A DNA stretch of 40,092 nucleotides from Nodosilinea sp. LEGE 07298 (GCF_015207265.1 NZ_JADEXE010000025.1:1-40092); one strand, 5' to 3'. Counted from the stretch's first letter, positions 17,711 through 25,544 are shown. The notes: generated from the sequence alone by a model not told the origin. Translations and numbers: made by a program.

Positions 17711-17828
17711 ATGCTTAAAGACCTGCAATACTACGCTAAGGCGTTCGCAAAGCCGAACGTCAACAAGCATCGAGAGCGCGGGGCCGCGCCACACAAGCCT
17801 GTGCTATTGATTTCGATAAGTTTTAATG
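17711..17828 (+). pseudogene. N-terminal remnant of HNH-type restriction endonuclease
   Basis: Begins MLKDLQYYAKAFAKPNVNKH and continues RERGAAPHKPVLLISIS. The APHKPVLLLS-type motif after a YY-helix and N-x-N is characteristic of the N-terminus of a family of HNH restriction endonucleases that includes phosphorothioate-dependent enzymes. Only about 37 codons remain. The frame enters the insertion sequence at 17829, and even with the insertion removed it would stop within five codons, so the gene was already truncated before the insertion. Confidence 0.5.
17821..17828. repeat. Left target-site duplication of the insertion sequence
   Basis: TTTTAATG, repeated exactly at 19400-19407 on the other side of the element. 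Confidence 0.85.
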
Positions 17829-19399
17829 CTGGACAGTCACAAGTTTTATGTGGATCCAGGTTTAGATTTAGTCCGACAACGGTAGAGACTCAGGAGGTTT
17901 CTGAGGGCCAAGCTTGGCGGTTAGGAATTTAGGCAGAAGTAGCGTGGGCGGGCTTTTGGGAAAAACCTCCTGGGCTTGAGACTGGAGGGCGAGTTGGACA
18001 ATGCGCTCACTGGGGTAGCCATGGTTAGGCAGGGTGCGAAACCAGCGAGGGAAGTGTGCCCAGACCAGGGTGGGCAATTCTAAGGCCAATACCTGAAGCA
18101 CCCCTAAGGCAATGGCATTGAGATTGACAAAGCGTTCCAGTGCTTCCACTTTAGTCAGGATTTGGGCTTGAACGGACTCAGGGTAGTCCGCTAACTTGAG
18201 ATTTTTAGGCCAACTTGGAGCTGGGGTCATGGCTTTGAGCCAGAAGCGATAGGCAAAGCCCCCGAGCAGGTGAATCAGGGTGCGGAAGGTGAGCTCAATC
18301 TTAAAGCGTAAGCCATAGGCCGCAATCACCTCGGGGCCACTCAACGAGCCATCGGTGGAGACCAGAATGAATTGCCGACCATTAGCGAGTTGGGTGAGCA
18401 CAAAGCGCACCGTGGTCTCGGGATTATCCCAATGAAACTCAAAGCATTGGTAATAGACGGTGACAAGCTGACCATAGAGCCACACCTGAGTCTGCTGACA
18501 GTGCTCAAGCGGTGCGAATAGGGTCTGGAGTTTCACCCTGCTGCCCCATCGCCTGGGGCGTCCAGGGCCTTTCACCGTCGGCACCACCGAAAACTGAGCA
18601 TGGGCAACCGTTGAGCTCCGCACGCGGCTAATCAGATGCAGCTGATGACGTCGAAATCGTGTCACCACGGGTTCACAGGCAAAGTAGGCATCCAAGACGA
18701 TGTAGCTCCCGGCTTGGGCGTAGGCCGTACACAGGTCGGCCATCTTCGTCACCAAGGTGGTCTTCGGCTGAACCTCGGTCGCCTCAGCGGTGACGGTGAG
18801 ACCATCGTGAACTCTCAGGATAATCGGGACGGCAAAGTAGGCTGAACCCGCCCCTAGCAGGAGGCTTAAGGCGTTGAAGTAATGACCTCGAATCCACTCC
18901 GGCTTACTAACGTCCTCTGATTCTTGATGGAGCCCTTTCACGCCAGGCATTTTGCGGCCTTCTTTGGCCACCTTAATCCCGTCGCCGACATAGACCCGCT
19001 GTCCCTGGATTCGATGAACATGAACCTGCTCGTTCAGCCAGCTACCCCATCCCACACACAGCCTCTCCACGCTGAAGGCACACGACTTAAACCAGTGCAG
19101 CGCTTGGGCATAGTATTCTTCCCCTAGTCCTATCGCAATGAGGTAACTGGTCACCGCTGGCGGCTGCGTGTTCAACAGTACTCCCCACACGAACAGGACA
19201 AACCATCGAAACGAGGCCTCACGACTAAAGGCTGGGCGCAAGGCCCCAAGAATTTGCTCTAGGCGCTGGCAGAGCTCCATAATAATTCCTGGCTGTTGAT
19301 AATCACTTCAGCCAGTCTCGGACATGACAGCACCCAAGAGCGCAGGCATGTCCGTTTTCCTTCCCCTTCCCCACTGCTAGAGAACTTCGCACTGTCCAG
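17829..19399 (-). mobile_element. Complete insertion sequence, IS4-superfamily type, 1571 bp
   Basis: Ends match as inverted repeats: CTGGACAGTCACAAGTT at the left and, read inward from the right, CTGGACAGTGCGAAGTT (14 of 17 identical). Both ends are flanked by TTTTAATG, an 8-bp target duplication. One transposase gene occupies nearly the whole element. Ends, duplication and reading frame are all intact, so the insertion looks recent and possibly still mobile. It landed in a minus-strand gene (19408-19612) next to the HNH remnant. Confidence 0.88.
17868..19280 (-). CDS. DDE transposase, IS4 superfamily
   Basis: 470 residues. The DDE catalytic set is visible: first Asp in VYVGDGIKVAKEGRKMPGVK, second in YIVLDAYFACEPVV, and Glu in YGLRFKIELTFR, which fits the Y-(2)-R-(3)-E signature of IS4-type transposases. 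The ATG at 19280 has AGGA at a good distance (about 7 nt). The N-terminal hydrophobic stretch (FVLFVWGVLLNTQPPAVTSY) is usual in this group. The exact IS family needs comparison with an IS database; the DDE/IS4-like assignment is reasonably sure. Confidence 0.85.
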   Translation of the reverse strand: MELCQRLEQILGALRPAFSREASFRWFVLFVWGVLLNTQPPAVTSYLIAIGLGEEYYAQALHWFKSCAFSVERLCVGWGSWLNEQVHVHRIQGQRVYVGDGIKVAKEGRKMPGVKGLHQESEDVSKPEWIRGHYFNALSLLLGAGSAYFAVPIILRVHDGLTVTAEATEVQPKTTLVTKMADLCTAYAQAGSYIVLDAYFACEPVVTRFRRHQLHLISRVRSSTVAHAQFSVVPTVKGPGRPRRWGSRVKLQTLFAPLEHCQQTQVWLYGQLVTVYYQCFEFHWDNPETTVRFVLTQLANGRQFILVSTDGSLSGPEVIAAYGLRFKIELTFRTLIHLLGGFAYRFWLKAMTPAPSWPKNLKLADYPESVQAQILTKVEALERFVNLNAIALGVLQVLALELPTLVWAHFPRWFRTLPNHGYPSERIVQLALQSQAQEVFPKSPPTLLLPKFLTAKLGPQKPPESLPLSD

Positions 19400-19612
19400 T
19401 TTTAATGCTCCGCCAAGGTAACCCAAGGCTTTGCAGTAGAAATCGTTTAGGTTCTCTAGGGACAGGCGCTTTACCGTCTGGTAATCGCCTTGCTGAAACG
19501 ACTGGAGTGCTTGACGGTGAATATCAGTCTCGGGCTCTCCTAGAACTTCAAAGATGATGGCGATGGCTGCGTTGACCTTCTCGGTCGTTAATTCTGCTAC
19601 TGGAGCGCTCAT
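19259..19612 (-). pseudogene. Hypothetical gene split by the insertion sequence
   Basis: Starts at ATG 19612 (GAGG about 10 nt upstream; a second ATG at 19630). The native part is about 69 residues: MSAPVAELTTEKVNAAIAII, then FEVLGEPETDIHRQALQSFQ and LNDFYCKALGYLGGAL. At 19407 the frame crosses the target duplication into the insertion sequence and ends at 19259 with about 48 element-encoded residues. Restoring the target joins it to a frame that ends after about 30 more residues at the left flank, antisense to the HNH remnant. Soluble, helical, family not recognised. Confidence 0.5.
19400..19407. repeat. Right target-site duplication of the insertion sequence
   Basis: TTTTAATG, identical to 17821-17828. 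Confidence 0.85.
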
Positions 19613-19660
19613 AAGCTCTATCCTCAACATTCACTAGGAGAATAGTACAGCTTGCCTGTG

Positions 19661-19672
19661 ACTAGATCTAGT
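19661..19672. promoter_or_regulatory. Palindrome upstream of the split gene
   Basis: ACTAGATCTAGT is a perfect 12-bp palindrome 48 bp upstream of the ATG at 19612. It could be an operator of the interrupted minus-strand gene; no protein can be assigned to it. Confidence 0.3.
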
Positions 19673-19702
19673 GTATTGCTATGAGTGCCGCCAACCTGAG
19701 AG

Positions 19703-19836
19703 CTGGACAAATAATTCTTTAAAACTAGTGAAAAAGTTTGCCGAACCTAATAAAAACGGCCCCCAACCGCTGGAAGCCTTATTCTCTCGTCCAAAAGGGA
19801 CACTAATCCTTTAAAACTGGACAAATAATCCTTTAA
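19703..19836. repeat. Three imperfect GGACAAATAATCCTTTAA-type repeats
   Basis: Copy 1 at 19703-19726 (CTGGACAAATAATTCTTTAA then AACT), copy 2 at 19798-19818 (GGACACTAATCCTTTAAAAC then T), copy 3 at 19817-19836 (CTGGACAAATAATCCTTTAA). Copies 1 and 3 agree at 19 of 20 positions. Copy 3 is followed at once by TGGACAGT and then the 3' end of the tRNA-Gly fragment. The layout resembles transposase-binding repeats at the end of a Tn7-like element, or iterons; which one is unresolved. Confidence 0.55.
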
Positions 19837-19845
19837 TGGACAGTA

Positions 19846-19892
19846 AGCGGGTGATCGGACTCGAACCGACGACATTCAGCTTGGGAAGCTGA
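19846..19892 (-). other. 3' fragment of tRNA-Gly (CCC), probable att scar
   Basis: 47 nt match the 3' part of a tRNA: anticodon stem TCAGC/GCTGA around TTCCCAA (anticodon CCC), variable loop, T-arm GTCGG-TTCGAGT-CCGAT, then CACCCGC and T. The D-arm and 5' acceptor strand are absent: what precedes it on the minus strand (AAGGAAATGTG) cannot form them. A tRNA cut exactly at the anticodon stem is the usual scar of an integrative element that recombines into tRNA genes. Confidence 0.72.
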
Positions 19893-19937
19893 CACATTTC
19901 CTTGATATACAAGGCTTTTAGGCAAGGGTTTTCAGGC

Positions 19938-19956
19938 TTATACCAATTTTATACCA
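19938..19956 (-). repeat. Tandem TTATACCA repeat, 11-bp period
   Basis: TTATACCA at 19938-19945 and 19949-19956 (TGGTATAA on the minus strand), 46 bp from the tRNA-Gly fragment. Possible recombinase arm-type sites. Confidence 0.4.
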
Positions 19957-20109
19957 GTTTCCAGTCTGCTGCTTAGTACCAGTCCAGAAGGCTGTCGCTC
20001 TACCATGGGCCAGCGCTGTGTGGTCTCCATTGGAGGGCTGCGGTTATCTCGCTCCCTAGCTGATGGAGTCAAGAACAGTCATTGATAAGCTTTAGGGCAT
20101 TCCTATGTA

Positions 20110-20658
20110 ATGCCCATGAACCGTCCTATTCGATTAACCAAACCCCTAAACGACATCGTCACAGCGACAATCGGATTGTTGACTCAGGAACAGGTCGGGC
20201 AAATTGATGACATCTGGGCAGGCATTCTGCGGGAGACAGAGCAGCCTGACGTCAGTTGGGACTGGGCCTATAAGTTACGACTGGCTGTCAATGATGATCG
20301 CTATGAGGCCTACGGCATCGAGTTTGAGGCACTACTTCAAGGTGTCATCTTGCTCGAAACGCAATGGCACCGTTCCTGGTTGCCGCAACGGTTTCCTCTG
20401 GTCTATGTCGAATACTTAGCCTCTGCGCCGTGGAATCGCTGGTTACTGGAAGATCCTCCCTATCTAATTGGGGTCGGACGAGCACTCGTACTCTTTGCCC
20501 GTCAGCGTAGCGTGGAGTTAGGTTACGGTGGGCGCGTCGGTCTACATGCGATACCGAACGCGGAAGCTTTCTATCGACGTTACAATATGCCGGATTACGG
20601 CTCTGACCCGGACAAAGACGGGTTGGTATACTTCGAGTACGCCGCTTTAACGCTCTAA
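20110..20658 (+). CDS. GNAT-like N-acetyltransferase
   Basis: 182 residues, soluble. The C-terminal half has the acetyl-CoA-binding pattern of GNAT enzymes: VYVEYLASAPWNR, then LIGVGRALVLFARQRSVELG (an R/Q-x-x-G-x-G/A variant), GGRVGLHAIPNAEAFYRRYN and GLVYFEYA. The N-terminal ~75 residues are helical and not recognised. Substrate unknown. ATG at 20110 or 20116; the first lies inside the right arm of a 7-bp hairpin (GGGCATT/AATGCCC). It is followed after 15 bp by an unrecognised gene, and both sit in the accessory segment next to the tRNA-Gly scar, so they may be cargo of an integrative element. Confidence 0.65.
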   Translation: MPMNRPIRLTKPLNDIVTATIGLLTQEQVGQIDDIWAGILRETEQPDVSWDWAYKLRLAVNDDRYEAYGIEFEALLQGVILLETQWHRSWLPQRFPLVYVEYLASAPWNRWLLEDPPYLIGVGRALVLFARQRSVELGYGGRVGLHAIPNAEAFYRRYNMPDYGSDPDKDGLVYFEYAALTL

Positions 20659-20673
20659 CTCATCCAATCGCTT

Positions 20674-21219
20674 ATGAATGATGCAATCTTGGCTGAGCAA
20701 CTGAGAAAAACGGGCAACCTGATGGACTTGCTCAATGACGAGGCTTGGGTTCGGGAAGCAGATGCGGATCACGCCAGTGAGGAAGGGACGGTTGAGGCTG
20801 GTCTGGGTCTACAGCCGTATGTGGAGTTCCTCAAAGAGGCTTCGCCGGAAGCTTTGCAGCGGCAGCGGTGGTATGTGCGAGTGCTATCTATCTTGTTACC
20901 GGAGTTGAAGGGGTGGTTAGAGTCGTGGCAGCTCGGGCGGAGTCTAGAGGCTGTCTACCTGGAGGCGCAGAAATGCTTATATGGTCACCTGAGGCATCCT
21001 ACCCCCGAACAAAGGGCCTGGATTGAGATGCTGTTGGCAGAGGGAGAGCAGGCGTCACCCAACGAACAGAAGGTAGTTCGGGCTGAAGCGATCGCTATGC
21101 TTGCGCAGATGTTCACGACAGAGGACTGGCAGGCAATCGCGAATGTGGCCTCCCAAACAATGACGAAAGACATTCTACAAATGGGGCAAGAAGCGGCAGT
21201 TCCTACCCTCACTATCTAA
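20674..21219 (+). CDS. Hypothetical protein, partner of the GNAT-like gene
   Basis: 181 residues, soluble, acidic, mostly helical. I do not recognise a family. Visible features: MNDAILAEQLRKTGNLMDLL, an acidic segment (EADADHASEEG), Trp-rich helices (QRWYVRVLSILLPELKGWLE) and a C-terminal helical stretch (EAIAMLAQMFTTEDWQAIAN). Downstream of the GNAT-like gene by 15 bp, same strand, ending in a hairpin at 21225, so the two form a two-gene transcript. Confidence 0.6.
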   Translation: MNDAILAEQLRKTGNLMDLLNDEAWVREADADHASEEGTVEAGLGLQPYVEFLKEASPEALQRQRWYVRVLSILLPELKGWLESWQLGRSLEAVYLEAQKCLYGHLRHPTPEQRAWIEMLLAEGEQASPNEQKVVRAEAIAMLAQMFTTEDWQAIANVASQTMTKDILQMGQEAAVPTLTI

Positions 21220-21224
21220 TCAAC

Positions 21225-21251
21225 CTCAGTACCAGATTTCTTAGTACTGAG
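21225..21251 (+). terminator. Hairpin after the GNAT-like gene pair
   Basis: CTCAGTAC / GTACTGAG, 8 perfect base pairs around an 11-nt loop, 6 bp after the stop. No T-run follows. Confidence 0.5.
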
Positions 21252-21318
21252 AACAGAGTTGCTCAAAAGCCTTCAGTAAAGTAGATGCACCAGCATGATT
21301 GAGGCACTGCCCTGGTCA

Positions 21319-23082
21319 TCATTGCATTTCGCTAGGGCGACTCGGAGATACTCCCTGGAGCACCAACAGCGACTCCATCACCCGTTTAACCAGAGGAGCT
21401 GCTACCGTTGAACCGTAGGCGTTCTCGCCAGTGGGCTCGTCAATGACCGCTAACACCACATAGCGGGGGGCTTCTACAGGCGCGATGCCAACGAAGCTAG
21501 TGATACGGGCAGAACTATAACCGGTTGAGTTGTTAACTTTCTGGGCTGTGCCCGTTTTGCCAGCAACCCTGTATCCCTCAATTTGGGCAGGTTTACCGGT
21601 TCCCTCAGCGACCACTGCTTCCATCATGGCAAGCACCTGTTGGGTGGTTTGTGGTGAGAAGACGGCTTTAGGATCGGCATGTTCGGTCTGCCACAGATAG
21701 GTACCGTCTTCTGCCACCATGCCCTCGACAATGTGAGGAGTTACCAGGTTGCCTCCATTAGCTAAAGTGGCCAGCAGTTGCAGCATTTTTACCGGTGTCA
21801 GCGCAAACCCTTGACCAAATGAGGTAGTGGCCGTTTCGACCTGACTGTTAATGAATTTGTCTCGGGGTTTCATTTGCCCAGAGGCTTCAGACGGCAAGTC
21901 AATCTTTGTAGGCTGGTCTAGGGTTAATCGTTCCAGCCAGTTGAAGTAGTTGGAGGAGGCCATCTTCTGCATGATCTGCACCATGCCCACGTTGCTGGAA
22001 TACTTGAGGATATCGGTAATTGAAATGGGGCCTCGGCCACCAACTTCGCTGTAGTCGCTGTTTTTAATTAACCATTTACCAAACTGTATGCGCCCGCTGT
22101 CGTTGATGACGTCATTGGGAGAAATCACTTGATCTTCTAGGGCGATCGCAACATTGATCGGCTTAAAGGTCGAGCCCGGTTCGTAGGTGTCGCTTACTGG
22201 CCAATTGCGAAAAGCGCTGATATCGGCTTCGTAGTAGCGGTTGGGATCATAGGTGGGCACGCTGGCCAAGGTTAAAATTTCCCCGGTCGGGGCATCCATC
22301 ACCATGACAGTGCCTCGCTGGGCGTCATAGGCTTGAACCACCGCCTCTAGTTCTTGCTGGGCAATTCGCTGCAGGCGACTGTCAAGGGTCAGGCGTAGGC
22401 TTGCGTTCGGGGATGCCCCACCCGCTAACGACGGCACTGCTGGATCGACCGATGGGGGCGCGGCGATCGCGAGTTGTTCGGCGTAGGCCATCTCCAACCC
22501 AGCCTGGGGTTTCCCATCGAGATTAATGAATCCTACGATCGGGGCAAAGAGTTCCTGCTGGGGGTAAAACCGCTGCTGCTGAGGCACCAACTCTAGGCCG
22601 TCGATGCGTAACGCCCGAATGCGATCGCCCACCGCCTCTGACAGTTGACCCGGAAACCGAATACCGGTGGGTTGCTGGTTGAGTAAAGTCAAGAGTTCAT
22701 TCTGTGGCATGGCCACCACGGGGGATAATGCCTCGGTTACCTCGGCGACAGACTGTTTAAACAGCTTGGGATGCATGTAAAGGGTATAGGCAACCTGGTC
22801 GGTAGCCAGCACGCCACCAAAACGATCGACGATTGGGTAACGAGCTTGGCGAATCAGCGTCGGCAGTGTTCGCTGCTGTTCGGCTAGAGCGCTTAGGGTC
22901 TCCCCTTGCAGCAGTTGTAAGTAGACCAGCCGCCCGCCAATCCCGACTAAGGCCAGCATCAACAGCAGCCAGACGACAACGACGCGCCGCCACACCACCA
23001 CCCGGCTCGTGACGGCCAACAGTTGACGTTGCTGAGCTAGTCTCTGGTTGCGCCGAGCAGAGGTGCGGGTAGGGTTAGCCAT
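21319..23082 (-). CDS. ftsI: Peptidoglycan D,D-transpeptidase (division penicillin-binding protein)
   Basis: 587 residues. A basic cytoplasmic tail and one membrane helix (about 33-52) precede the pedestal domain starting RYPIVDRFGG, and then the transpeptidase domain, whose three active-site motifs are intact: STFK (304-307, nucleophile Ser304), SSN (362-364) and KTGT (509-512). Length and order fit class B PBP of the FtsI/PBP3 group; it cross-links septal peptidoglycan. No PASTA domain. Lies 53 bp downstream of an M23-domain gene on the same strand, suggesting joint expression of a transpeptidase and a hydrolase regulator. Confidence 0.92.
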   Translation of the reverse strand: MANPTRTSARRNQRLAQQRQLLAVTSRVVVWRRVVVVWLLLMLALVGIGGRLVYLQLLQGETLSALAEQQRTLPTLIRQARYPIVDRFGGVLATDQVAYTLYMHPKLFKQSVAEVTEALSPVVAMPQNELLTLLNQQPTGIRFPGQLSEAVGDRIRALRIDGLELVPQQQRFYPQQELFAPIVGFINLDGKPQAGLEMAYAEQLAIAAPPSVDPAVPSLAGGASPNASLRLTLDSRLQRIAQQELEAVVQAYDAQRGTVMVMDAPTGEILTLASVPTYDPNRYYEADISAFRNWPVSDTYEPGSTFKPINVAIALEDQVISPNDVINDSGRIQFGKWLIKNSDYSEVGGRGPISITDILKYSSNVGMVQIMQKMASSNYFNWLERLTLDQPTKIDLPSEASGQMKPRDKFINSQVETATTSFGQGFALTPVKMLQLLATLANGGNLVTPHIVEGMVAEDGTYLWQTEHADPKAVFSPQTTQQVLAMMEAVVAEGTGKPAQIEGYRVAGKTGTAQKVNNSTGYSSARITSFVGIAPVEAPRYVVLAVIDEPTGENAYGSTVAAPLVKRVMESLLVLQGVSPSRPSEMQ

Positions 23083-23135
23083 CGCTACAAAGGGGGAAAG
23101 GACTTTTGGCCATGACAGATGCTCTGACTAGGGCA

Positions 23136-24347
23136 CTAGCTAGCGTTTGGTTGGGCCGGGCGGAAGGGATAGTCGGCGGGAGCCGCTGCGCCACTGGTTT
23201 CACCAGTGGTACCCGTTCCCAATGCCTGCAAGGGATTGTTGATAACGTTGAGCAGCTCAGCAATGCCGTCGTCCAAGATATCTCTGGCATCTGCTGCTAT
23301 CCAGCCCTGATTAGTTAGCTGGCGAATTTCAAAATGCAGGTTGGGGCCAGTCGCCGTGCCGGTGCTGCCCACCAGACCAATCACTTCTCCTTGCTCAACC
23401 CATTCCCCAGCCTGCACGGCCAGCTTAGACAAGTGGGCATAGCGAGACTCCAAATCCCCATCGTCGTGGCGCAGAATTACCGTTAAGCCATAGCCACCAA
23501 GGGAATCGGCCACCGCAACCTCGCCTGAGCGAGTCGCTAATACAGGGGTGCCAGCAGGAGACCCCAAGTCGGTGCCAGCGTGAAACCGCCAGTTTTGATG
23601 GACGGGATGCATCCGCCAGCCGAACAGCGAGGTGATTGGGGCTGGAATAGAAAGGGGGAAAACATATTCCTGATTGCCGCGCCGGAGGATGTTTAAGGGC
23701 CGCAGCTTTTCATTTAATTGGGCTCGGCTAACGATGGTGGTGTCGCCCAAGCTGACGCCGCGCGAGCTGATAGTGACAGGCCCCACTTGAATACCATCGC
23801 CACTATCCGCAGGTGGGCTGGTAGAGTCGGGGTCAGTTGCTTGACAGGAAGACTGGGGAGGGGTTTGCGACCCTGCTACGGTGATTTGACAGCCCGTTGC
23901 TCGTTCTGCAAACACGAGATTAGGAGAAGCCCCTGGGGCCGCTGTCGCCCCAAGGCTGTAGTCGGTTGGGTCAATAAAGACGCTGTTATCACCAGTTGGA
24001 ACAGGGGCACTAGCGGGCAATTGATTGGGTACAGTCCGTTCGGGTGTTTGAGCAGGTGCGCTAACGCTCGCACTGGGCAACGCTTCTACGGGACTCTGTA
24101 TTGAAGCGGGGGCTGAAGATTGGGGTACGCTTCCGACTCCGGACGGACTGGCTGCTGCCGGGAGCAACGCCTCTGCTGGAATAGGGGGTGATGAGTCTAT
24201 ATCGGTCGTGGCCAGGGCCGGTACAACCGCCAACCCGCTGCTTAACCCACCCACAAGCAGGAAGACACGCCCTAGTCTTGCTAGCCGCCTAGAGTAGCTG
24301 TACCCCAAGAACGGGTTAAATTCTCTTTTACTACTGTCAGTCGCCAT
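23136..24347 (-). CDS. M23 (LytM) domain protein, one catalytic His replaced
   Basis: 403 residues. A basic N-terminus and signal/anchor helix (about 28-47) precede a long Ser/Pro/Ala-rich linker (50-185) and an M23 domain (about 230-345). Zn ligands are present: HAGTD (His256, Asp260) and His338 in NLHFE; His305 is in RYAHLS. The usual GPHLHFE motif reads GPNLHFE: Asn336 replaces the first His of HxH. That His is catalytic in LytM, so the protein may be a poor or inactive hydrolase, acting as an amidase activator like EnvC/NlpD (inference). It precedes ftsI. Confidence 0.85.
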   Translation of the reverse strand: MATDSSKREFNPFLGYSYSRRLARLGRVFLLVGGLSSGLAVVPALATTDIDSSPPIPAEALLPAAASPSGVGSVPQSSAPASIQSPVEALPSASVSAPAQTPERTVPNQLPASAPVPTGDNSVFIDPTDYSLGATAAPGASPNLVFAERATGCQITVAGSQTPPQSSCQATDPDSTSPPADSGDGIQVGPVTISSRGVSLGDTTIVSRAQLNEKLRPLNILRRGNQEYVFPLSIPAPITSLFGWRMHPVHQNWRFHAGTDLGSPAGTPVLATRSGEVAVADSLGGYGLTVILRHDDGDLESRYAHLSKLAVQAGEWVEQGEVIGLVGSTGTATGPNLHFEIRQLTNQGWIAADARDILDDGIAELLNVINNPLQALGTGTTGETSGAAAPADYPFRPAQPNAS

Positions 24348-24424
24348 GGTTCAACGTTCCGTAGTTCAGCAATGTCGGTATCGGCAGAGTTTGTGGAAAG
24401 TGCAGTCTGTGTATCTTGGGTAGG

Positions 24425-25528
24425 CTAGGACGATTGGAGCTTTTGCAGCAGTTGATCAACAATCTGGGCGTCTTCACTGTTTTCTTGCTCCAGGAGTAAC
24501 GTCTTGGCCCGTTGCAGCGCCTCGATCGCCTCTGCTCGGCGGCCCCTCGCCTCTAGCGCAACGCCTAGATGGTAGTAACCAGGGGCATGGTCGGGGGCTA
24601 GTTCGAGCACCGCACGATGGGCGACGATGGTCATCAGTACCTCTTGCTGCTCGAAGTAGAGATCGGCGATCGCATCGTGGGCAATCACCGAGTCGGGCTG
24701 AAGCCGGGCCGCCTGCTGATAGCTTTCTAGGGCGGCGTCTAGATTCCCCTGCTGCCAGAGCAGGTAGCCAATCTGCATGCGAATATCGGCGTTACGAGGC
24801 TCTTCTGTTGCTGCGGTTCTAAATGCGGTTAGCGCCGAGGCCATATCTCCTGCTTTGAGGTGGGCAATGCCCAGGTTCATCTGAATTTGGCTGGTCTGGG
24901 GGGCCAGGGCAGCGGCCCGTTCTAAGGCGGCGATCGCCGCGTCGGTATTGCCCTGCTGGAGCAAAATCAGGCCGATAGATTCGGCGGCTTGTAGGTTGTT
25001 GGGGTCTTGCTGCAAAAGCTTGGTGTAAATCGCCAGCGCCTCTTCAAAGGCTGCGGTTTGAAACAGCGCCGCGCCTAGCCCCAGTTGAGCTGCCTGGTTA
25101 TCGGGCTGCAATCGCAGGATTTGCCGGTAGGCGTTGCCCGCCGCCTCGTACTCACCTAGGCTGCTGTGGGCGTAGGCTAAGCCGAAATAAAAGGCCAGAT
25201 TGTCTGACTCTAGCTCGATCGCTGTTTGAAAGGCGGCAATAGACTCTCGGAAGTTGCTTTGACGAGACTGGAGGTAGCCAATAGCCGAGAAGATTTTGGC
25301 GTTGTCCCCAGCGAGGTCAGCCGCATGCTGGTAACGAGCCAGCGCCTCAGCCAGATCCCCGGCTTCGACTAGCTCTGCCCCTGACTCTAGCAAGTCAGCG
25401 AGTTCATCGCGTTGGGCCTGCTCGCTCAACACCTGGACAGGGCTGTGGGCACCTACCGGAGAGGCCACGGCCAACACCCCTCCCATCGCCACACCAACCA
25501 GGCTCAATAGTTTACCTGTACGTCTCAA
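24425..25528 (-). CDS. Exported TPR-repeat protein
   Basis: 367 residues from the TTG at 25528, chosen because AAGGAG lies 6 nt upstream and a signal peptide follows at once (RRTGKLLSLVGVAMGGVLAV, ASPVGAHS). The rest is about nine tetratricopeptide repeats, with the W/Y-G-A-F-A-P spacing clear in AIGYLQSRQSNFRESIAAFQ, AYAHSSLGEYEAAGNAYRQI and HLGVALEARGRRAEAIEALQ. The frame stays open further upstream into the VKOR gene, but that would bury the signal peptide. Third gene of a probable operon (permease, VKOR, TPR). Likely a periplasmic or lipid-side scaffold; no specific partner is visible. Confidence 0.82.
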   Translation of the reverse strand: MRRTGKLLSLVGVAMGGVLAVASPVGAHSPVQVLSEQAQRDELADLLESGAELVEAGDLAEALARYQHAADLAGDNAKIFSAIGYLQSRQSNFRESIAAFQTAIELESDNLAFYFGLAYAHSSLGEYEAAGNAYRQILRLQPDNQAAQLGLGAALFQTAAFEEALAIYTKLLQQDPNNLQAAESIGLILLQQGNTDAAIAALERAAALAPQTSQIQMNLGIAHLKAGDMASALTAFRTAATEEPRNADIRMQIGYLLWQQGNLDAALESYQQAARLQPDSVIAHDAIADLYFEQQEVLMTIVAHRAVLELAPDHAPGYYHLGVALEARGRRAEAIEALQRAKTLLLEQENSEDAQIVDQLLQKLQSS

Positions 25529-25544
25529 GGGATTCTCCTTCGCG

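Noticed and set aside
24425-25528. Regularly spaced DNA repeats that could suggest a CRISPR array
   Set aside because: They are codon-level echoes of tetratricopeptide repeats; there are no identical repeats with unique spacers. No CRISPR array is seen anywhere in the window.
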